A stretch of DNA of 64,000 bases from contig CP092880.1 in assembly GCA_030710605.1 (NCBI GenBank), forward strand, positions 9,505,131-9,569,130, written 5' to 3'. How positions within the stretch are numbered: the stretch's first letter is position 1; each line of letters opens with the position of its first letter. This stretch comes from Cordylochernes scorpioides. Taxonomy: Eukaryota; Arthropoda; Arachnida; Pseudoscorpiones; Chernetidae. Position numbers and translations under genes: made by a program. Below the pieces are notes generated by a model. That model was not told the origin of the DNA, ran no database searches, and was given only the letters and a program-made list of their open reading frames with translations. Positions 27,493 to 38,532 of the stretch are shown here, in pieces.

Positions 27493-27653
27493 GCATTTAC
27501 TGTAAGAGCACGACTGGTAGAAAGCAGTTTGACTTTTGACTTGGAAATGTGTTAGAGCCCTGTTTGATTACTCATTGGTGGGGTTGGACTTTTGCAAGAA
27601 TCGGGGCCATTAGAGCAATTTTTTTTTTATTCAGAAAAAAAAGTTCCCAATAC
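27493..27653 (-). mobile_element. SINE fragment, old
   Basis: Diverged match: GAAAGCAGTTTGACTTTTGA, CATTGGTGGGGTTGGACTTT, GCAAGAATCGGGGCCATT. Confidence 0.6.
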
Positions 27654-27805
27654 AGGAAATTTTGTAAATTGTTGGTAATCTTACATTGAATACTTGAAAT
27701 TGAAAAAAAAAAAACTGTTACCAGGAACGTTGAAGAAAAGTTAATATTAACACTCGCAAAGGAAATACCTATCAACCAAAGATAGAATTATCTATAATGA
27801 ATGAA

Positions 27806-28058
27806 GGCATTAAGACACGAATGTTTCTTTTCACAAATAAATCAAACTTTTCTACTGTTCATACTGTGAAAAAATATTGGGAGGGCTTGGCTCATCAGTG
27901 GTGAACCCTCCCAGTAGTTTCGCCAATTTTTTAATCTACCAGACTGCTTCTTTAAAAGCTCTAATACTATACTGGATCATTCTGCTTTTATATGTTAACA
28001 CTGAAGGGTGGAATCTTAGAAATGGTATTTAAGCAAACTATGGAGCTTTTAGGACAGT
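27806..28058. mobile_element. MITE type G copy
   Basis: Left arm CGAATGTTTCTTTTCACAAA ... ATTGGGAGGGCTTGGCTCAT and interior GTGAACCCTCCCAGTAGTTT are present; the right arm is truncated. Confidence 0.65.
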
Positions 28059-28234
28059 AGAATTACATAGAATTATCTGTTTAAACATAGCTAAACTACC
28101 AGCCAGATTGGCTCTCCAATCTATACCAGTTTGATTGTGTAGTTGAGCCAGCTTCCTCTGTGAGGGATAGGGTTATATTAATTTAGTTTCAAAATGTACT
28201 AAACAATTACAAAATTGCATGAAACAATAGTGAA

Positions 28235-28434
28235 ATGGCTTCTTGTCGCGCAGAAAAATCAGGGAGCGCTCAGAGCTTAGGCAGAGGGCTCTGTTCGAAA
28301 AATAAACAACAGTCTCCAAATACTAAAATCTCAATCTTTCAATGCAACATAAACGGAATATCCTCTCAAAGAACTAAAACTAAACTAGAAGAAATCCTAA
28401 AAATGGCAGACCACCTCAAAAGATTAAATAAGGT
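28235..28434 (+). pseudogene. LINE ORF2 N-terminus (endonuclease start), fragment
   Basis: The frame encodes TKISIFQCNINGISSQRTKT then KLEEILKMADHLK. The IxxFQxNxNGI..KxxELxxxL pattern is the start of an APE-type LINE endonuclease domain. The match stops after about 65 codons; the sequence beyond 28440 is unrelated. Confidence 0.6.
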
Positions 28435-28747
28435 TAAATGATTAATCACTTGACAGAGTTCTCCAAGGCCTTCTTCCTTACTCACTTTAGCCACACTTTC
28501 ATGCTCACCTTCTGTTTCAATACATTATTGTCTCAAACATTTGTTTTATTGGTCACTAGTTTTCAAGTAAAGCACACGAGGTGGTTTATATTTGAATCAC
28601 AAATTCCCAGTCAATGGGATCTCATTGCAAAAAATAACGGAAAATAGGAAGGTAACAAATCCCAATAAGGGAAAGAGTTGATAGACAGAATATATAATGT
28701 GAAAAATAGTACAAAAGTGAATTGTAACTGGATCAGGTGGATAAATT

Positions 28748-28939
28748 GAGAAAAAAGGCATTTCCTCATCGTGCAGTGGTTAGCGTGTGATGCTTGTGGT
28801 TAGCTTTTCAAAAAATGATATTTTGGTCAATTCTGGAATAATTAAAAAGTCATCGATTAGTTGATATTTATTCCGATAGATGGCGCAAGCCATCAGCAAC
28901 TTTTAGTTGCACGATCAGGAAATGTCCTTTTTCTCAAGA
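28748..28939. mobile_element. MITE type H, intact copy
   Basis: Ends GAGAAAAAAGGCATTTCCTC and its inverted partner GGAAATGTCCTTTTTCTC; interior TTTATTCCGATAGATGGCGC. Same family as the split copy at 18.8 kb. Confidence 0.65.
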
Positions 28940-29218
28940 ATATATAATGTTCACGCCTATTATGTAAACTTTGTTACTTTAGTTAGACATGCAAATTTTA
29001 ATTGTATAAAACTGCCAGCTGGATAAATAAAACCAGTTTTGTAGTAGAATCGGTCTAGTTCTTTGAGTCTGTGCTCCAGTCAATTAGCGTTAAAAGATTC
29101 ACCTAGTTGAAGAGGGTTGATGTTGCTCATGTAGTCAGAAAGTTATATGATGGATCGAACAGCTCTAATTTAAGGGTAATAATCAGCTGAAAAGGTCTGG
29201 CCTATCTATATACAGTCA

Positions 29219-29400
29219 CACTTTACCAAAAAAATTTTATTGGTCCTTCATGAGAGGCTAAAAAAAATCATTTTTTTTAGTGGTTGCTGGTTTTTCGTGG
29301 GAGCTCACCACGATAGTAGGCTTACAAGTGAAATTCTATCATACCTTACAAGGGTGGTTGCTCCTGGAATGAGTCGCTCATGAGAGATTCTACTGTATAT
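29219..29400. mobile_element. pogo-like MITE, separate family
   Basis: Begins TATACAGTCACACTTTACC and ends GAGAGATTCTACTGTATA, with TTCATGAGAGGC and TTTTTTAGTGGTTGCTGG inside. A relative lies at 49.61 kb. Confidence 0.6.
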
Positions 29401-29518
29401 AGAAAAGATAGATTACATTTTAAATAAAGGCTTGTAATTTTCTATATTATAAATTTAAAAAAAGAAATTATAATATCATCATTTGGTGTTAACCATCGAC
29501 AAATTTCAAAAGAAGTAA

Positions 29519-29620
29519 ACTTTTTTTTCTTATCCTTTTAGTCTAAATTGACAAGATCTTGGAGGTCGTGCTCGTAAAGAAGCACAAGAACTCTTCTTGT
29601 GCACGACTCCATATAGGTTA
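29519..29620 (-). pseudogene. LINE 3' end fragment
   Basis: TTATCCTTTTAGTCTAAATT then GACAAGATCTTGGAGGTCGT is the reverse complement of the end of the LINE frame at 34.1-34.4 kb (ending ..LYEHDLQDLV). Confidence 0.7.
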
Positions 29621-29659
29621 TATGCCAGTTACGTTAAAGCACTGGTTTTATCCAACATT

Positions 29660-29905
29660 TCCCCGAGGTCACCTACAGAGAGGTGTAACTTGGACTTTGA
29701 CCTGGTATTAAATGGCCGCCTCTAACATGAGGAACCTTGTGCAGCCGCTCCTAACATGGAGAACAGACGCTGCTGAATATCCTGTAACCCAAGAATAAGA
29801 GCCCTTACTGGGTGCTATCAGTCGGACCAACTGACACCTGGTTTTTTAACGAGCTTGTTACTGCTCCCCTTCCTCCTTTTACATCTGGGCTTGGGACCGG
29901 CAATG
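29660..29905 (-). mobile_element. LINE-derived composite retroposon fragment
   Basis: GGCCGCCTCTAACATGAGGA, AGCCGCTCCTAACATGGAGA and CATCTGGGCTTGGGACCGGC match the composite family. Confidence 0.65.
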
Positions 29906-30154
29906 ACGGAGTTAAGTAGTTAAGTAATAATTGTTAAAATCCACAATTTCAAAATATTTAATCAAGAAGAGGAACTAAATTATTTAACAACAAACTATTT
30001 AAGAATTTCATTCTAGAAAAATATACAACATGGGAGTTATGTAGCAGTTCTTTCTAACACCTTGTAAAGTTTATTTGTTAAAATAAAGTATCTGTCTGTG
30101 AAATAGTTATTAAACAGGTTCCTGTCTACTTTGTGTGCGTGTGTTTTTTTTTAA

Positions 30155-30365
30155 TTATCCCTAGTACACGTGGTACAGGCCATTATAATCATGGTGAGTA
30201 GTTAGCGACTGATTTTACTGTAAGCGCACCACATCTCTACACATGTGAAAAGCAATTCGACTTTGCACTTACAAATGTGCCAGAGCCCCATTTGGTTACT
30301 TGTACTCGCTGGTGGGGTTGGGCATTTGCAAGAATCGGGGGCCATTGGAGTATTTTTTTTTTTTT
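30155..30365 (-). mobile_element. SINE copy, head missing
   Basis: TTATCCCTAGTACACGTGGT ... GAATCGGGGGCCATTGGAGT followed by a T run; it stops before the tRNA-like head. Confidence 0.8.
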
Positions 30366-30561
30366 ACTTTGTATTCTACTTTTGTATAATGTTCCCATTT
30401 ATAATGTCTTATCACCAATGTCCTTCAATACTTTCGCCAGATTTGTAAATTTTTCATATCTCTCTATATAATACATATTTCTTCGAAGAAAAAAAAAGAA
30501 AGAAAAAAGTTAAGAAAAGGTATCCAAGGATTGTTCCATTGTTGTAGTTGAGATTTGACTG

Positions 30562-31218
30562 GTGTCAGAGATGGATGTCCTTAGGCGTGTTTTTCCTAGG
30601 CTGTGCCTAGCTTGTTTCACTGTTGTAGTTCTGTTAGGTTGCTTTTTGGTAGTGTACCCACTGTTATGTTTACCTGTAGCAATAGTTAAAGCTGTTGTGT
30701 CCGTTGTGTCTCTGGTTTGGCCTTGTGCCATTTTCTATTTCAGATACTCGGATTATATTGGGTATCCACGTTTTATTTACAAGATTGTGTTATTTTGCTT
30801 TGTCAGGCTAAGGGACCTTTAAGGGCTTAAAGCAATAGGGAAGCATTGGCATTTTTTAATCAAAATTCTTTTTTCATTGGCATTTTCAATTCAAAATTTT
30901 TTTATCAGGTCCCTAAGCCCGGCAATACAGAATGAGACAATCGTGTAATATAAAACGTGGCATATTCCAATATAATTCAGAGTAGCTGGAATAGAGAGTG
31001 GTACAGGATCTGACCCTAGGCACTACTAATACAGCAGAGTTAACTAATGTTGCAGTAAGCATAATTGTTGGGTACACTACCATTAAGTAACTTGGCAGAA
31101 CTACAGCCTTGAAATGAGTTAGACATGGTCTAGAAAAACCGTCTTTGGGCATTCCATCTCTTTCACTGGTCCGTCTCAACACAGTTCGGATGGTCCCTCC
31201 CTGATGCCAGGCTCTCAT
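30562..31218. repeat. Inverted pair of diverged segments with similar hydrophobic frames
   Basis: The plus-strand frame at 30562-30822 and the minus-strand frame at 30913-31218 point towards each other and translate to similar hydrophobic text: SEMDVLRRVFPRLCL/SERDGMPKDGFSRPCL, TVVVLLGCFLVVYP/KAVVLPSYLMVVYP, YIGYPRFI/YWNMPRFI. A GGTCCCTTAGCC-type motif lies near each inner end. It is either an old foldback element or two copies of a membrane-protein-like exon. No family recognised. Confidence 0.45.
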
Positions 31219-31344
31219 CCTTGGGTCCCTTGAAGTCCTCTGATCAACTGAAGTCCTGCCTGCTGGAAACCAACCATCAAATCTCCTGCGGGGAATCCCA
31301 AGAAGGAATTGTACTAATGATGGAGAATATCAATTTGCTCATTA

Positions 31345-31566
31345 TCATTTGCTCTGATCAATAAGCCCCTTGGAATAAATTCCTTGATACCAGTGATCCT
31401 CCAGCTGAAGACTTCTTACATCCTCTCTGGTGACGTCCACAAGATACCTCTTGGATTTAAAATGGAATTTCTTGAACCAAGACTCTGAGCCCCAAATCAT
31501 CTTTCTATTGTCATCTGGAAATATAAACCCCTGCTCCTCTCTCTCAGCATATACCTGGCCTTCCAC
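31345..31566 (-). CDS. Unassigned open frame next to a minisatellite
   Basis: Seventy-three codons of protein-like composition (EGQVYAEREEQGFIFPDD, WFKKFHFKSKRYLVDVTRED, LEDHWYQGIYSKGL). The start of the frame overlaps the first minisatellite unit. No domain recognised, no splice context established. Confidence 0.25.
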   Translation of the reverse strand: MEGQVYAEREEQGFIFPDDNRKMIWGSESWFKKFHFKSKRYLVDVTREDVRSLQLEDHWYQGIYSKGLIDQSK

Positions 31567-32045
31567 AAGCTGGCTTCAATGTGACCAACCTGAGATACTG
31601 GAAATACCCATCCTCAATCTCTTTAATGCCATCCCACTCTATCATATACCTGGCATCTTTCTCCTACGAAGTGCTTCAAAGGGACCATCCTGAGATACTG
31701 GAAATAACCATCTTCAATACCATCCCTCTCTCTAATCATATACCTGGCATCCTACAAGCTGGCTTCATTGGGACCACTCTGAGATACTGGAAATAGCCAT
31801 CTTCAATACCATCCCTCTCTCTCAGCATGTACCTGGCCTTCCACAAGCTCACTTCAAAGGGACCTCCTCGAGATACTGGAAATAACCATCTTCAATACCA
31901 TCCCTCTCTCTAATCCTATACCTGGCATCCTACAAGCTGGCTTCATTGGGACCACTCCGAGATACTGGAAATAGCCAATTCTCCTCTTCAATACCATCCC
32001 CTTCTCTCACCATGTACCTGGCCTCCCACAAGCTAGACCAACAAC
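31560..32045. repeat. Minisatellite, about 88-bp unit, five copies
   Basis: TGAGATACTGGAAATAACCA then TCTTCAATACCATCCC...TACCTGGCATCCTACAAGCTGG recurs at about 31589, 31690, 31778, 31866 and 31956. Pairs of units alternate small variants. Confidence 0.85.
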
Positions 32046-32945
32046 CACTGGAAATCTTCTCTACCTTCCCTCTCTTGACTGATCATGTGTATGACAGAGG
32101 AAGAATAAAATCAATTATTGTAATAAGAGTTTTCTATAAAATTCCATCAGAAGTCCTATATATATTCACCCAGAGTAGGTTGTATGGCAACAAGTGGACA
32201 TTTCCACATCTTACAGTGAAAGAAAGAGAGAATATGGTTTTATGGGCTAAAATAAACAAAGTGTATGATTTTCGAGACCAAAAACAGCAAGCAGAAAAAC
32301 CCCATTGCACTGTAGCAAAGTATCAAGGTGCTGCACGTGACCCAGGTTGTTCAAAAGGTTAGATTCCCCAGGCCAAGGAAGAGAGACAGGTGTGGATTAG
32401 ATAAGAAGAGTAAATAAAACAGGCATATTTCAACAGGTCTTTTTGTAAAAATAAAAAACTTTTAAGTGAAATAAAAATAAATTGGTTAATAAAAAATTTT
32501 GCCTATATTTAATTTTTTTTTTTTTAATTGAGGTATTTATCAAGGATTAGATTAATTTTGGATTAATTTTTAGATTAGATAAGAAAGAAGTAGAAGATCA
32601 AGGATTAGCATTGAGAGAACCAGTATTAAGACAACCAACTACAAAAGTACACCAGAGATTGCATAGTGTGTTCAAATGAATCGTTGCATAAGTCGATTTC
32701 TCGATCGGCCCGCGCCGTCGACTTGCCAAACCATTTTCCTTCTGTCGTGGGGTTACAGAGACAGCGTCAGGGAGGATCACATATGCAGAGCAGGTTGCGA
32801 AACTGATCTTAAACAGCGGCACATGCCAGAGGTAGTCTATGAGCGGCCGATAATGACCGGTGTTAACCATGAGGTGAGAAGTCAGGTGATCAGAATCCGC
32901 CATACGGACGCGTGGCTTAAGTCTATCAGAGGCCTTTAGGAACTC
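32046..32945. other. Unassigned 0.9 kb
   Basis: One open frame crosses the end of the minisatellite into LTVKERENMVLWAKINKVYD-like text, and a GC-richer block lies at 32690-32940. Neither resembles a family I know. An A/T tract lies at 32440-32530. Confidence 0.3.
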
Positions 32946-33862
32946 TAGGCAGGATCGCCAAGTGCTCCTTTTGAAAATAAAGTGTCTTTAAGTGACTGGG
33001 GAGTGTACCCCAAATCTTTTTTTTTGCTTATCTCTAGTACACGTGGTACAGCCATGATAATCATGGTGGGTAGAAATTGACGACTGCTTTTACTGTAAGT
33101 GCACCACATGACTACACATGTGAAAAGCAGTTCGACTTTGCACTTACAAATGTGCCAGAGCCCTGTTTGGTTACTTGCACTTGCTGGTGGGGTTGGATTT
33201 TTGTAAGAATCGGGGGCCATTGGACCATTTTTTTTTTTTTTTAATCAGAAAAAGCGCCCAATGTGTGAATCGAACCCGGGTCGTAGCGGTCAAAAACCAA
33301 TGGTTTAGACCATCCTTCCACCGACCCCCTTGTACCCCAAATCTACTGCACAGATGGAGAGAAGCCGGACTCTTAAGGGCATCAAGGCTGCTGCACTCTA
33401 TCACAATGTGTAACAGAGTTTCTACTCTGTCAGGGTTGTAGTAAGGGCAGGAAGGATCGTCAATGACGCTATCCTGTGGGCGAAGCTGTCCGTCCACATG
33501 TGTCCCGATAGCAGGCCAACCACAATGTGCTCGCTAGGATCGATGTATGCATAGCTTTTGTCTAAAAGACTCATTGGAGTTAGCCCAAAGCGGGTGTGGA
33601 TAGAACGAGCTAGAGAGAGGAATCTGTTTTCCTATGTTTCACTCGCCCGCCCATAGATTGATGATTTTACCAACAACAAAGAAGATAGTTTGTAATAGCT
33701 TGGTGTATCAGACTCCGCATCCCGCTTTGCGAGTGTGTCCGCAATGTCAATACCCACGATCCCACTGTGGCCCTTGATCCATTGTATGGTGCACCCATTG
33801 CGATTAAATCATGAAATCAGTAGCAGAGCTCTGTTGATGAGGTATTTACCAGTAATTGTATC
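32946..33862 (-). pseudogene. LINE RNase H and C-terminal fragment, interrupted by a SINE
   Basis: The minus strand encodes RNase H-end text GCTIQWIKGHSGIVGIDIAD then TLAKRDAESD (the QWxxGHxGxxGNxxAD motif of Jockey/I/R1-type LINEs). Further on comes a zinc-finger-like C-terminus (SCPYYNPDRVETLLHIVIEC). Stops and shifts are present. A SINE at 33018-33331 splits its 3' part. The left end (33862) is cut by a Helitron B 5' end. Confidence 0.7.
33018..33331 (-). mobile_element. SINE with clear 13-bp target duplication
   Basis: A full-length copy is inserted in LINE sequence. GTACCCCAAATCT is present at 33005-33017 and 33332-33344. The T run at 33018-33025 is the retroposition A tail. The head reads on the minus strand GGGGGTCGGTGGAAGGATGG with GGGTTCGATTC. 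Confidence 0.9.
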
Positions 33863-33865
33863 ATT

Positions 33866-33922
33866 CTATATACAGTTACGAGCGTCATGCGTTCTTAATT
33901 CTTCATTTTTCATCTCTGTCAC
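33866..33922 (+). mobile_element. Helitron B 5' fragment
   Basis: TCTATATACAGTTACGAGCG then TCATGCGTTCTTAATTCTTC followed by an abrupt end at CTGTCACC; no 3' end. Confidence 0.65.
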
Positions 33923-34099
33923 CCCAATCCACAGAAACATGTCGAATCTTGCACAGCACAAGAAAAAACCTGAAATTTCCATGATCTGTGATAAATTGTG
34001 AATTATAATAGTTTGGTCGAAAATATTTCGGAATATCATAAGGAAAGAAACTTTGAAATGTTTGATTAGTATTCTTTTCAGTAAATCAATCCTTGATAT

Positions 34100-34392
34100 A
34101 ATGAAATCTTTGAAAAACAGACCCTCCAACTAAACAGAAGGGAATCGACACAGTTGGCCAGATGGAAATCTGGTCACCTGCGCCCTCTAGTCTATAAAGA
34201 GGGAGCCAAAAGCTTCCCCATGTGCACTAGGTGCAAAACCGAAGAGGCCACTCCCCAACATTTACTAAATTGCATTGGAAAGGACAAAAGATCCCTGTAC
34301 AGTGAACCAAGAAGAGTTCTTGAGCTTCTTTACGAGCACGACCTCCAAGATCTTGTCTAATTTAGACTAAAAGGATAAGTAAAAAAAAAAAA
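34100..34392 (+). pseudogene. LINE C-terminal zinc-finger fragment with 3' A tail
   Basis: The frame reads RRESTQLARWKSGHLRPLVY then FPMCTRCKTEEATPQHLLNC (CX2CX8HX3C) and ends ..LYEHDLQDLV stop. A run of A follows at 34379-34392. This C-terminal SGHL + finger arrangement is common in LINEs of arthropods, spiders especially in my recollection. The copy is 5' truncated at about 34100. Confidence 0.75.
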
Positions 34393-34439
34393 TCTTTGAG
34401 TATACCTGGAATATACAAATCATAAAATTGTTTATCTTC

Positions 34440-35070
34440 TGTTGATAAATAATTCAACTCATATAACCTATAATTCTAGATTCCATATAATCAGTGATCA
34501 AAGGAATATTGGCTGGGGTGTGAACACAGTTATAACTGGTTGTTTTATATGTTTGGGTACACCATAGCAGAATTTGATATTGCATTGAGTTCAGTTTGTA
34601 CATATATTTTTTGCTAATAAATTCAAACCATATTTCTGCTCCGTAAGTTAACGTTGGTCTTATTATAGATTTATAAAGTGTAAGCCTTTTTTGGGTGCTA
34701 AGACCCCAAGATTTTCCACATATTGAAAAAAGAAGGTTTTTCAATCTTTGGGTTTTGTTTAGTATAATGTTAAGGTGAGGGCCAAAATTCAATTTGTTTT
34801 TCCATCTATGATTCGCAATCGTAATTCCAAGAATTTTAATTTCTTCTACGGGCACAATAATATTGTCTCTAAAATTAATTGAAATTTTGTCTTTAGTGTG
34901 CAAGTGTAAAATACTAGTTTTATCAAGATTGATATTTAGCTTATTATCATTACACCATTGATCTATTTTTTACAAATTAAACTCAATCGACTTTTTTAGA
35001 TTTGTTAACCCATTATTCCAACATATAATAGTTACATCATCAGCATAAATTTAGAGGTAATCATGAAACA
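34440..35070 (-). pseudogene. LINE reverse transcriptase fragment
   Basis: Contains the catalytic box IYADDVTIICW, then NDNKLNINLDKTSIL, EEIKILGITIANHRW and a long C-terminal part (KRLTLYKSIIRPTLTYGAEI). Stops lie just before the YADD box and in the following helix. Both ends are truncated. It is in opposite orientation to the LINE end at 34.1-34.4 kb. Confidence 0.75.
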
Positions 35071-35170
35071 AATTGCACGCGCAGTGCGAAAAAAAGTAAA
35101 TAAAAAGTCCTGATTACACAATCAATAAAAATATAATACAATGGTATTTTTTATAGTTATTTTGATTATA

Positions 35171-36408
35171 CCAGGTCTATTAGTATGAAACGCGAAAATG
35201 GGCGCCAGAGGCCGCTGTGCAACTTTATTTGAGTCGACGGTGGCGCTGTTGTAGGCGTTTTGTTCTTTGACTCACGTGGCATCAGCATGCGTGCAGTTTT
35301 AGAAAAATTCAAATCGTGAAAATTTTCTGGAGCCTGTGGAAAATGACGATTTCCGAGCCAAAAAGTGCCACTGAAGCCCACCGAATGCTCGAGGAAGTTT
35401 ACAGCGACCACGCTCTGAGCAAATCGCAGTGTTACAGGTGGTTTAAAAAATTCCAAAGTGGCGATTTTGAACTTGATAATGAACCACGTGGAAAACCGCC
35501 CCAAAAGTTCGAGGACGCTGAACTGCAAGCTTTGTTGGATGAGGACAGTACCCAAATGCAGGAGAAACTCGCAAAACAGCTCCAGGTGTCTCAAGGTGCT
35601 GTTTCTCTACGTTTAAACAGCATCGGAATGATCCAAAAGCTTTCCAGATGGGTCCCCCACGAGTTGAGCGAAAGGCAGCAATAACGGCATCTGGTAACCT
35701 GCGAAGGGCTGCTCGCCAGGCATGAAAAGAAGTCATTTTTGCACCGAATCGTAACTTCTGTTGAGAAATGGATCCACTTCAGCAATCCTACGCGCCAAAA
35801 GTCGTGGGGCCTGCCTGGCCAATTTCCAAAACAGACGCCTAGGCCCAATCGCTTCGGAAAAAAGGCAATGCTTTGCATATGGTGGGATCAGACCAGCGTA
35901 GTATATTTCGAGCTCCTGAAACCTGGCAAAATGGTCAATACTAGTCGCTACGAACAACAAATGCACAGTTTGAGAGAGGCGTTGAATGAAAAAAGACAGG
36001 AATAGCGTGAAAAGCACAACAACCTGATACTGCAGCATGACAACGCTCCAGCCCACAACGCTACGGTGGTCAAAAACACCATAAAAGACTTGGGCTGAGA
36101 ACTCTAACCCCACCCGCCGTACTCACCAGACTTAGCGCCGTCTGACTACCACCTTTTCACATCTTTAGGACACGCCCTAAAAAAACAGGAATTCACGAAC
36201 TCAGACATACTCCGAAAATGACTTGTTGACTGGTTCGACTCAAAAGGAATAGAAATTTTCAGACAAGGAATTCGAAAATTGCCTGAAAAGTGGTCCGAGT
36301 GTATAGCTAATCAGGGCAGTTACTTTGAATAAAAAATCTTTTGTTGTATGGAATTGGTGAACTTTTGAATTCACTGAAAATTTTCGCGTTTCATACTAAT
36401 AGACCTGG
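35171..36408 (+). mobile_element. Second mariner, dead, TA-flanked
   Basis: Ends CCAGGTCTATTAGTATGAAA (then CGCGAAAATG) and the exact complement at 36380-36408, with TA at 35169-35170 and 36409-36410. Length is 1238 bp. The transposase frame includes CYRWFKKFQSGDFELDNEPR, LQHDNAPAHN and YSPDLAPSDYHLF with DD34D spacing, but stops fall in at least four places (after SERQQ, NEKRQE, KDLG and ILRK). The CCAGGT terminus recalls the mauritiana group. It is a different family from the mariner at 10 kb. Confidence 0.9.
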
Positions 36409-36424
36409 TATATTTGGGGGGTTA

Positions 36425-36575
36425 TCCTGATAAGGCACAATTTGGATTATAGATTAGAACTACAAGGTATTAAGACCAAATACAAATAAATAGTTTGTGA
36501 TGTTTCAGTAACAACGCTGTTAGCAAAATGTCACACATTATTTATTTAGATTTGGTCTTAGTACCTTGTTGCGGT
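36425..36575. mobile_element. Foldback MITE type F
   Basis: AAGGCACAATTTGGATTATA ... GACCAAATACAAATAAATAG and TATTTAGATTTGGTCTTAGT ... ACCTTGTTG arms. Confidence 0.7.
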
Positions 36576-37278
36576 TATGCTAAAAAAAAAAAACATCCAC
36601 TAGCAGTGAATGTTGTGATGAAATCATTTAATTGACTTTATTTCAATGCTTACTTTAATTAATCCGAAAGTTCTGATTCTTTGGGGCGTCAAATTAAAGG
36701 AGGTAAGAATGTATACAGTTTTATGCTAAAAAAAATGTCCACTAGCAGTGAATGTTGTGATGAAATCATCTAATTGACTTTAATTCAATTCTTACTTTAA
36801 TTCAGCTGAAAGTTCTGATTCTTTGGGGCGTCAAATTAAAGGAGGTAAGAATGTATACAGTTTTATGCTAAAAAAATGTCCACTAGCAGTGAATGTTGTG
36901 ATGAAATCATCTAATTGACTTTAATTCAATTCTTACTTTAATTAATCCGAAAGTTCTGATTCTTTGGGGCGTCAAATTAAAGGAGGTAAGAATGTATACA
37001 GTTTTATGCTAAAAAACTGTCCACTAGCAGTGAATGTTGTGATGAAATCATCTAATTGACTTTAATTCAATTCTTACTTTAATTAATCCGAAAGTTCTGA
37101 TTCTTTGGGGCGTCAAATTAAAGGAGGTAAGAATGTATACAGTTTTATGCTAAAAAAATGTCCACTAGCAGTGAATGTTGTGATGAAATCATCTAATTGA
37201 CTTTAATTCTTACTTTAATTCAGCCAAAAGCTCTGATTCTTTGGGGCGTCAAATTAAAGGAGGTAAGAATGTATACAG
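36576..37278. repeat. Five tandem 141-142-bp units
   Basis: AATGTCCACTAGCAGTGAAT ... TCTGATTCTTTGGGGCGTCA ... GTAAGAATGTATACAGT repeats; TTATGCTAA markers fall at 36721, 36863, 37004 and 37145. The last unit runs without a break into the MITE P start at 37278. A lone diverged unit occurs at 62.26 kb. Confidence 0.85.
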
Positions 37279-37456
37279 TAAAATCTCCATGAGGAACAAT
37301 CTTGCTAGAGGACACCTCGCTTTCCAAAGGACAGTTTTAGAGCAGCAAAATGACCATTTATTTAGCTGTTTTCTCCTATAGAAGGACACTTTCTGTGGCC
37401 TTTGTGAAGGGCCTTTGACTCTGCAACTAGGTGTTGTCTTTTAGAGTGAGGTACAT
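37278..37456. mobile_element. pogo-like MITE type P, diverged
   Basis: CAGTAAAATCTCCATGAGG ... GAGGACACCTCGC ... CAACTAGGTGTTGTCTTTTA. Confidence 0.6.
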
Positions 37457-37711
37457 CCCCTATAGGTGATTTTCTCTATTCCGTTTCTCAAAAAGCGTCT
37501 CCAACCTACAACTGTGATGTCCCCATATCATTTGCCTCTCTGTATGTGTGTTCTGTCATCCCCCAATTTAGCTTTATCATTTTCACAGAAGATCAGAGGG
37601 AGATTAGGGAGATAGGCAGTTTATCATACGGAACTTTGATAATGACTCAGCAAAGTGGTCAAATGGTATAGAACTTACTATATATTATATAACCCTTTCT
37701 ATCTAAAGGAA

Positions 37712-37888
37712 TTGCAGTAGAACTTCCCTGTAATGGACAATACCTAGTTGCAGAGCCAAAGTGTCCTTAAGGAAGAGTGTTCCCTTTAGCAGAAAAAAGT
37801 AGCTAAATCGTAAAAATGGTTATCTTAGTGATAGAAAAAAATGATCCTTTGTAGAGGGGTGTCCTCTCATAAAGGTTCTCCTGCAATG
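37712..37888. mobile_element. pogo-like MITE type P
   Basis: CAGTAGAACTTCCCTGTAAT ... TGTCCTCTCATAAAGGTTCT palindrome. Confidence 0.7.
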
Positions 37889-37936
37889 AATAATGAATAG
37901 GAATAAAGATGCGGCAACATTTTAAAATTCAACATA

Positions 37937-38237
37937 CACTGCGTGGCATTAAAAATGGAACACTAAGAAAGAGGGACCAGAAAGTGATGATACTTGGCAA
38001 ACAGAAAGGCCTGGCATTATCTGCTATTACATGTGCCTTGTTTCAAAACAAGAACAAAATTTCTACAATGATTTTACTTGAAGAAATGACACGAATACTG
38101 TCCTTTCTGCAAGTTCCTACCCTTATATCTTACTCCACATGCGTAGAAGAGCTGGGCATTTCACATCATTTGCATAACTCAGTGAGGTGCGTCTACCCTT
38201 GCCACTCTTGGCGTTCAATTTTCAATGTCGCGCAGTG
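37937..38237. mobile_element. Tc1/mariner-type MITE, 301 bp
   Basis: Ends CACTGCGTGGCATTAAAAAT and, inverted, CACTGCGCGACATTGAAAAT, with TA on both sides (37935-37936, 38238-38239). The 123-codon open frame that covers it lacks any transposase motif and is treated as chance. Confidence 0.7.
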
Positions 38238-38532
38238 TATATACAATCATCACTATGGTTTAAAATATAGGGGTTTTTAATATCTAAGGACAAAATAACT
38301 ATGAGATATGATGACAGTTTGACAACAGCATTATTACCCTCATCATCATGTATTGTCACCATTTTTAAACTAACAAATTGTGATGTTAAGTCACACAGCA
38401 TTTGTCCACTTCTATTGGCCTTTCTTGTGGTTGCCATCGACAATTCCAAAAGGAATTACTTGAATGGACATGCTAGGAGTGGCAGCATCTCAATACTCTA
38501 TGTAAACAAATCCATATTTATCAACCACGTTA

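Noticed and set aside
33171-33497. 108-codon minus-strand frame
   Set aside because: Half is SINE and half LINE; only the LINE part is meaningful.
36576-37278. CRISPR or coding repeat
   Set aside because: Tandem units of 141 bp with stops in all frames and no spacers.
37909-38280. 123-codon frame
   Set aside because: It covers a TA-flanked MITE with inverted ends; the translation has no recognisable domain.
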